NCBI GenBank assembly: GCA_035610365.1
Contig: CM069435.1
Coordinates: forward strand, 87,701,389-87,765,388
Direction of reading: 5' to 3'
Source of the DNA: Aquatica leii
Taxonomy: Eukaryota; Arthropoda; Insecta; Coleoptera; Lampyridae
DNA: 64,000 bases
Under the pieces are notes generated by a model. That model did not search any database. It saw nothing but the letters and a program-made list of their open reading frames with translations, and was not told where the DNA came from. Numbering within the stretch: the first letter of the stretch is position 1; the number at the start of each line of letters is the position of its first letter. The position numbers and the translations under genes were made by a program. This document shows, in pieces, positions 59,151 to 64,000 of the stretch.

Positions 59151-61140
59151 AGTTATTCTCGTTTATTTTTACAAAAACAAAATTATTATCACAATCTAAA
59201 AGCCTACATCACTTTTTAAAAATTGAGCTTTCAGTCAACGGAAATTATAAATATCTGACTTTTGACGCACTTAACTTGGAAACACCAAGCCCGAGTTGTT
59301 CCAGGTGCTCGAAACACACTGTAAATTTAATAATCAAGCTTTAACAAAGCAAACCCTTTAGAGAAATTTCGAGGAATGAATTTTAATAACTCATTTATGA
59401 TAAATAAGCAAGCTTATTAAAACGATATGACGTCGTGCGACGCAAATTATATAACGTTTTTCTTGTCACCACCTGCTTGATATTAGTTTTCGATTAAAAT
59501 AATAACTTTGCGATAGCTGATAATATTTTTTTTGACACTGACTTAACTTTTTTTTATTCGTCTACTCTATAAAGCTTCGTTTCGGACATTAAAAGTGTTA
59601 CAAGTTAAAAAAAACTCATAATGTGAGGTTAAAAGGAAATTACTGATGGATTTGAGATTAAAAAACGTTTTGGCTTAACGCCCGATCGTTAAAACGACGA
59701 AAAGTCTTGTTATTAGGTGTTGCGTAACAACGTGAAAGGAAGTAGAGCGCCTACTTGGGTTAAGCTTTTTACCCTTTGAATTATTTTTTAACAGTCTTCG
59801 TAATTACGTTTTGTAATAAAAGTTCTTAAAAGATTAACCACGCGTTGTTTATTGTATAAAGCGTAAATACGTGCAGCGCCATCTATGCACTAAACGGGCA
59901 AGTTTTGCAGCGGGAGCTGCAATCGATTTAAAATTTTTAGTTGTCATCATTTACGTTGTTGATTTTTGGTTTTATACGTGATTATAGCATCGGTGTGCAG
60001 CTGCAATTTGTTGGTTTCAAAAATTGAGATTAGTTCGTGGTGCAACTACCACGCGGCGTTTGTTCATTTCTGACGAATATTCAAAGTGTACCTGGACGAC
60101 CTTGAACTTTTCGGAGTTATGTACGAACCTAGGTCATCTTGATATTGATTTGAAACAATCTAGGGTGGTTCTATTGGTATTATTAACACAATTCTAAAAA
60201 TTTGGCATTTTTTGTCTCATAAAAATGAATTAGTTTTTTTGTTGTGTTTGATTCTAAAAATAACGTTTTTGTTTGTTGTTTTTCTTTCGTGTATTTTGGA
60301 TTTCATTCATGACCAGCATCAGACAAAAACGAGTTTGAGCATTGCGTAACCGTACGGATTGTTAGCATCGTGGATTAGTTTATGTGTTTGTGTTAACGAG
60401 CTAAAACAGTCACAAACATTTGTTTAGGAAATAATTACGTCCCTATACGTTGTCCTCGAATTTTAATTTTGTTTATTTTAAGAAATTTTTTTTTAAGTTT
60501 ACTTAACTTTTAACAACAAATTCTTTTTCTATTTAGTTAAAAGAATGTAAAAAAGATCTATTTAATTACAGTTTTAGAAATATTTTGACGGTAGAAGCCT
60601 TTGATTTTTCTTTTAAATAATTTAAGCTGAACTTGTTTAATGTATAACGTTTGTAATACCAATTTTTGTTTATATGTTAAGTAATTAAATTATATTGTGA
60701 GTCTTAAACTTTGAATCTTTAAAAGACAAAGCAAAATAATAAAACCTAGAAAAAAAGATTCTACATTAAGCATATCACTAAAATTTTCTAATGTATAATT
60801 TTGATATTATTGATCTCAGCACTCGATTTTTTAATTTCACCAACAAAATCAAAACAAAAAACGTTAAAAAGTTTGACGCAAATCTTGAATTTTGAATCTC
60901 AAATCTTGGAGCTTAATTTTTTCATTTTAAATAAATATTTATTTTTTGGTTTATTTGACTTTTGAGTCTCAAACTATGAAGTTGTCTTTTTTGATTTTAA
61001 ATCTTCTCATGTAAAACGAGACAAGAGTCAATTGAAGTCATGAATTCTTGAATTTTGCACCTTCAAATTTGCATTTTGAAAACAAATCAATATTTTTTAA
61101 TTCGTAAAATGGATCCATTTATATTATTGGTATGATATTA
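59151..61140. other. AT-rich stretch without a recognisable gene
   Basis: After the satellite fades near 59,150 no gene, domain or transposon end could be supported. From about 60,680 to 61,100 the word pattern CTTTGAATCTTTAAAA / TCTTGAATTTTGAATCTC / TTTTGAGTCTCAAACT recurs loosely, a possible degenerate short tandem repeat. Confidence 0.45.
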
Positions 61141-61266
61141 AGTAAGTGTAATAAATGTCTTCCAATAATCAAAAAATTGTTCAAAAATATTTAATTATAA
61201 TAATTGTATAATTAAATATTTTTGAACATTTTTTTTAATAATTGGAAGACATTTATTACACTTACT
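61141..61266. mobile_element. 126-bp palindromic MITE
   Basis: AGTAAGTGTAATAAATGTCT and what follows on the left are mirrored on the right, ending CATTTATTACACTTACT, with arms of about 60 bp and almost no loop (ATAATTG centre). The structure is a near-perfect hairpin typical of very short foldback MITEs. Target duplication is uncertain (ATATT-like bases lie on both sides). Confidence 0.75.
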
Positions 61267-61317
61267 CAATATTTTTTAATTTTTAATCTGGAATCTATTA
61301 TTATTTTTTGGGTTAGG

Positions 61318-62700
61318 TTCTTAATAGCCCTCGCACCAAGCTCGAAGTTTGTCTAACTTATAGAGTTATAACTCGTCAGTTTTACTTCCTCATTAAATTT
61401 CAGTCAAACTTATGGGCTCGTTGGCTATTACTTTCGGTTCTATATACTTAGCCCCAAAGTTTAAGTATCTAACGACTGCAAAAGCAGGACATTTGCATAG
61501 TATGTGAAGAGGTGTTTTCTTTTCTTCTCTACACATGCTACATTTAGGATTATCTCTCATTTGTATATTAGTGAACTGTTGGTAGTGGATAGTTGCCTGT
61601 GAAGAGTCCGACATCCTATCTTAGTCAGTTTTTTTTTACCTAATTTAATTAATTCTTTAACTCTCTTTCTGAATGGTCTTGTGATAAACATCCTCGACTG
61701 CTTTACTTCAGGAGCAGACAACCAGTGAGAGGTATGTTTTGGCCTTAATAAGTTTTTAATGTCTTCCTTGAATTTCAGCTTTTTTATTGCTAAAAAAATT
61801 ACTTTTACGTTTTTTTCGTGTTTTTGATGTCCTTTTGTCTATTATAAAGTAATTCTCTTGTGCTCAGCTAGACGGACTAGCGAGTTTACACAATCCCTAA
61901 CTGCTCTAGAGCGTCTTGTTACTCTAAACCTTTGAATCCTGCTTGACTATCGCTGTCGGTAACAATTTGAATCCTCTTAATTTAATAAGATTTTTTAATC
62001 ATTTCTTGGACACGATCGGATATTGCTTTAAATACGGGTGTTAGAAAGCCCAGGTTTACGCTAAAGTTGCTCCCTGATCTTCGGCCAGTGATTCTCGCTC
62101 CAGTACTTTGTGCAGTTTTGGAAGTATGTGTATAGCAGACGATTGCTTGTTGTTTTCTCGGTAGTTGTCTAAGTACTTCTTCCTCCTGTTTCTTTGTCGA
62201 TAATACTACTTGTGGAAGTGGATACTTGGACCAGTTTGGGCGATTTTGTATCATGTAGTTTTTGCTTATCTGAAAAAACTCGGTATGGTATTCTTTCCCA
62301 TCCGTTATATTTTAACTTTTACGCTGCTGCCAAAGCATCTGATTGCTGCAGTAGGCTTTGACGTTATTTTTGATTTTAATCTCCATGTTTTTCCTTTTAG
62401 AGTCCTATAGGCTCAAACTGTCCTAGCAGCTTTGTTGATTGTTTCTAAGTGAGCGTTAAATGTTAATTTAGTGTGAGGAATATTTAACTTTATTGCTTAT
62501 TTGAAGTTCTTTTTCCCCCAATTGAAGTTTCTTTAAATTCTGAAGTTTTCTTCTCCTTGTAAAGGCTACGATTGTTGTCTTGGCAGGGTTCGCTGTTAGT
62601 CCCTCCGTCGTACACCAGTTTTTTACTATTTGCTGGGTTTTTTGCATGGTGTTTGAAACAACTCGCGCATGTATTCCGTTCTATTGAAGTTCCAGTAAAA
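61318..62700 (-). mobile_element. LINE copy C, LOA/I-group 3' half
   Basis: The minus strand holds, in order from the right, RT carboxyl sequence (a form of NWCTTEGLTANPAKTTIVAF near 62,600 and NAHLETINKAA near 62,440), an RNase H start (LPRKQQAIVCYTHTSKTAQS then TGARITGRRSGSNFSVNLGF at 61,982-62,254), and a C-terminal zinc motif (CSMCREEKKTPLHILCKC at 61,480-61,560). It is related to, but clearly distinct from, copies A and B. In RNase H the expected catalytic YTDGS reads YTHTS, so the domain would be dead. Several frame breaks are present. It ends on the right where the plus-strand LINE begins. Confidence 0.7.
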
Positions 62701-62702
62701 GA

Positions 62703-64000
62703 TTGTCTACAATTACAATTACTTGGACAGCTTATTTAATGTTATCAGGTAAAGGTTATAAAAAAGTGTTGGAAGAAGGCAAACTTTTCATTAATTGGGA
62801 TTGTTGTAATGTATATGAAGAAGTTAATATATTACGATGCTTTAATTGTTGGGGATATCATCATAAGACACAATTTTGTAAGAATGAAGTACTATGTGCA
62901 AAGTGTAGTAGTAATCATGAAACCAAAGATTGTCAAGGCCATGTTAAATGTTATAAAAACTGTAAATTAAGAAACAAAGAAAATTCAAGTATTAATATTG
63001 AACATGAAGTAGTTATGAGTGTCCAGTACATTTGAAACATCGTCAGAATGCCATTAACAACATAGACTACAATTAGTAAGTTATTCATGCAAACTAATAA
63101 TTTTTGTAATTTTTATAAATGTATCAATAGCTACCAGTTTACTCTAACTAAAGGCTTAAAAAAGTATGTATATAAACATTAGAAGTATAAATAATAAGTC
63201 AAATTATTTAGAAGCAATTATAGATATATTAAAGAACAAAATAGATATAATAGTTGTAACAGAAACATGGCTTCATCATTAATGTTTTTTTAATTTAAAC
63301 AGTTTTTATACTTTTTTTATCATCTCGATCTAATAAACGAGGTAGAAGAGTTGCTATATTTATAAAATCATCATTTCCAGCTGAAAAAAATTTGTCATTA
63401 GAATTTGATAATAATAATATTCTTATAATTAAAAGTTTAAATATACACATTATTGGATTGTATAAAAGTCCTAATTCAAGCATAAATTTCTTTTTGCAAA
63501 GATTTGATAAAATTCTAAAAAAAATTAATAAAAATTCTTTGATTTTTGATGATCTTAACATAGATCTTCTCTCTGTCAATAAACCTACAGAATATATAAA
63601 TAATATAGAATCAAATAATATTTTTATACTCAACAAAATTGAGAAATATATGCCAACAAGAGCAAGTTCTAATACAATTATTGATCATGTTTTATCTAGC
63701 CCAAGGATGGAAAAAACTATTTTATCAATAATAGAAGATGAAATTTTCAGATCATAATTTAATAATTTTTGAAATAAATAACAAAAAACAAGAATACTTT
63801 AAAAATATTTATACATATATAAATTACAAAACGCATATTAATATATTAGAATCTGATCCACTGGAAATTGATAATAATTTAGATGTAAACCAGCAATACA
63901 ACATACTTATACAATACCTACAGCATAAAATACAACAAGCAACTAAGAAAAAAGAAATAAAATCAAATGACAAGTATTGGATAACAGAGGATTTTAAAAA
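62703..64000 (+). mobile_element. LINE copy D, CR1/Jockey group, running off the window
   Basis: ORF1 end (62,703-63,035) has zinc knuckles CFNCWGYHHKTQFC and CAKCSSNHETKDC, then a Lys/Asn-rich tail. ORF2 starts near 63,166 with an APE endonuclease: MYINIRSINNKSNYLEAIID, DIIVVTETWLHH (catalytic Glu), a stop near 63,280, then IGLYKSPNSSINFFLQRFDK, DDLNIDLLSVNK (family form GDFNIDLL, so the catalytic Asp/Asn pair is altered), SNTIIDHVLSSP and, in another frame near 63,744, SDHNLI. The sequence remains coding-like to the window end (DKYWITEDFKK). It is extremely A/T-rich compared with copy A. Endonuclease style and knuckles fit the CR1/Jockey group; the clade is not resolved. Confidence 0.7.

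Noticed and set aside
1-64000. A new multi-gene defence or metabolic system
   Set aside because: Apart from two paralogous proteases, all recognisable coding sequence belongs to retroelements; no cluster of co-directed unknown genes exists in the window.

Overview
The window looks like AT-rich insect nuclear DNA, probably from a beetle. That placement is inference. It rests on two S1A digestive-type serine protease genes with introns of about 50 nt, on BEL/Pao, Ty3/gypsy, LOA-like, R1-like and Penelope-like retroelements, and on a LINE ORF1 resembling the DUF4780 family. No rRNA, tRNA or CRISPR array was seen. Coding density is very low and nearly all recognisable content is repeat-derived.

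Layout. 1-4,690: BEL/Pao LTR retrotransposon on the minus strand, entering from the left edge. 5,120-6,105: four-exon serine protease gene whose catalytic His is replaced by Gln. 8,983-9,419: Ty3/gypsy gag fossil. 9,686-9,765: an 80-bp foldback element. 10,090-10,330: hAT MITE with 8-bp target duplications. 12,075-12,911 and 26,751-27,541: inverted pair of a roughly 0.8-kb LTR-like repeat. 16,830-17,705: paralogous, apparently intact serine protease on the minus strand. 19,570-20,250: gypsy pol fossil. 20,371-24,845: LOA-like LINE interrupted by an R1-like LINE. 32,700-42,520: T-rich degenerate long repeats split by a second LOA-like LINE (35,425-39,502) that has clear target duplications but has lost its RT core. 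44,790-59,150: AT-rich satellite of about 190-bp monomers in two alternating types. 61,318-64,000: back-to-back LINE fragments, the right one running off the window.

The satellite block is the richest part. Inserted in it are (i) a Penelope-like element with inverted terminal repeats that contain the GIY-YIG 3' end and a hammerhead-like motif, (ii) a 2.2-kb foldback transposon whose arms are 181-bp tandem repeats in opposite orientations, (iii) a 445-bp non-autonomous element with 11-bp target duplications and a complete minimal hammerhead ribozyme, and (iv) a Tc1/mariner-like MITE. The 80-bp element at 9.7 kb consists only of the outer termini of (ii).

Host genes. The two proteases share intron positions and phases and face each other tail to tail 11 kb apart. 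Each carries a near-identical 19-bp GATA-containing block about 70-110 bp upstream of its start codon, which suggests retained co-regulation (gut expression by analogy) although one copy has lost a catalytic residue.
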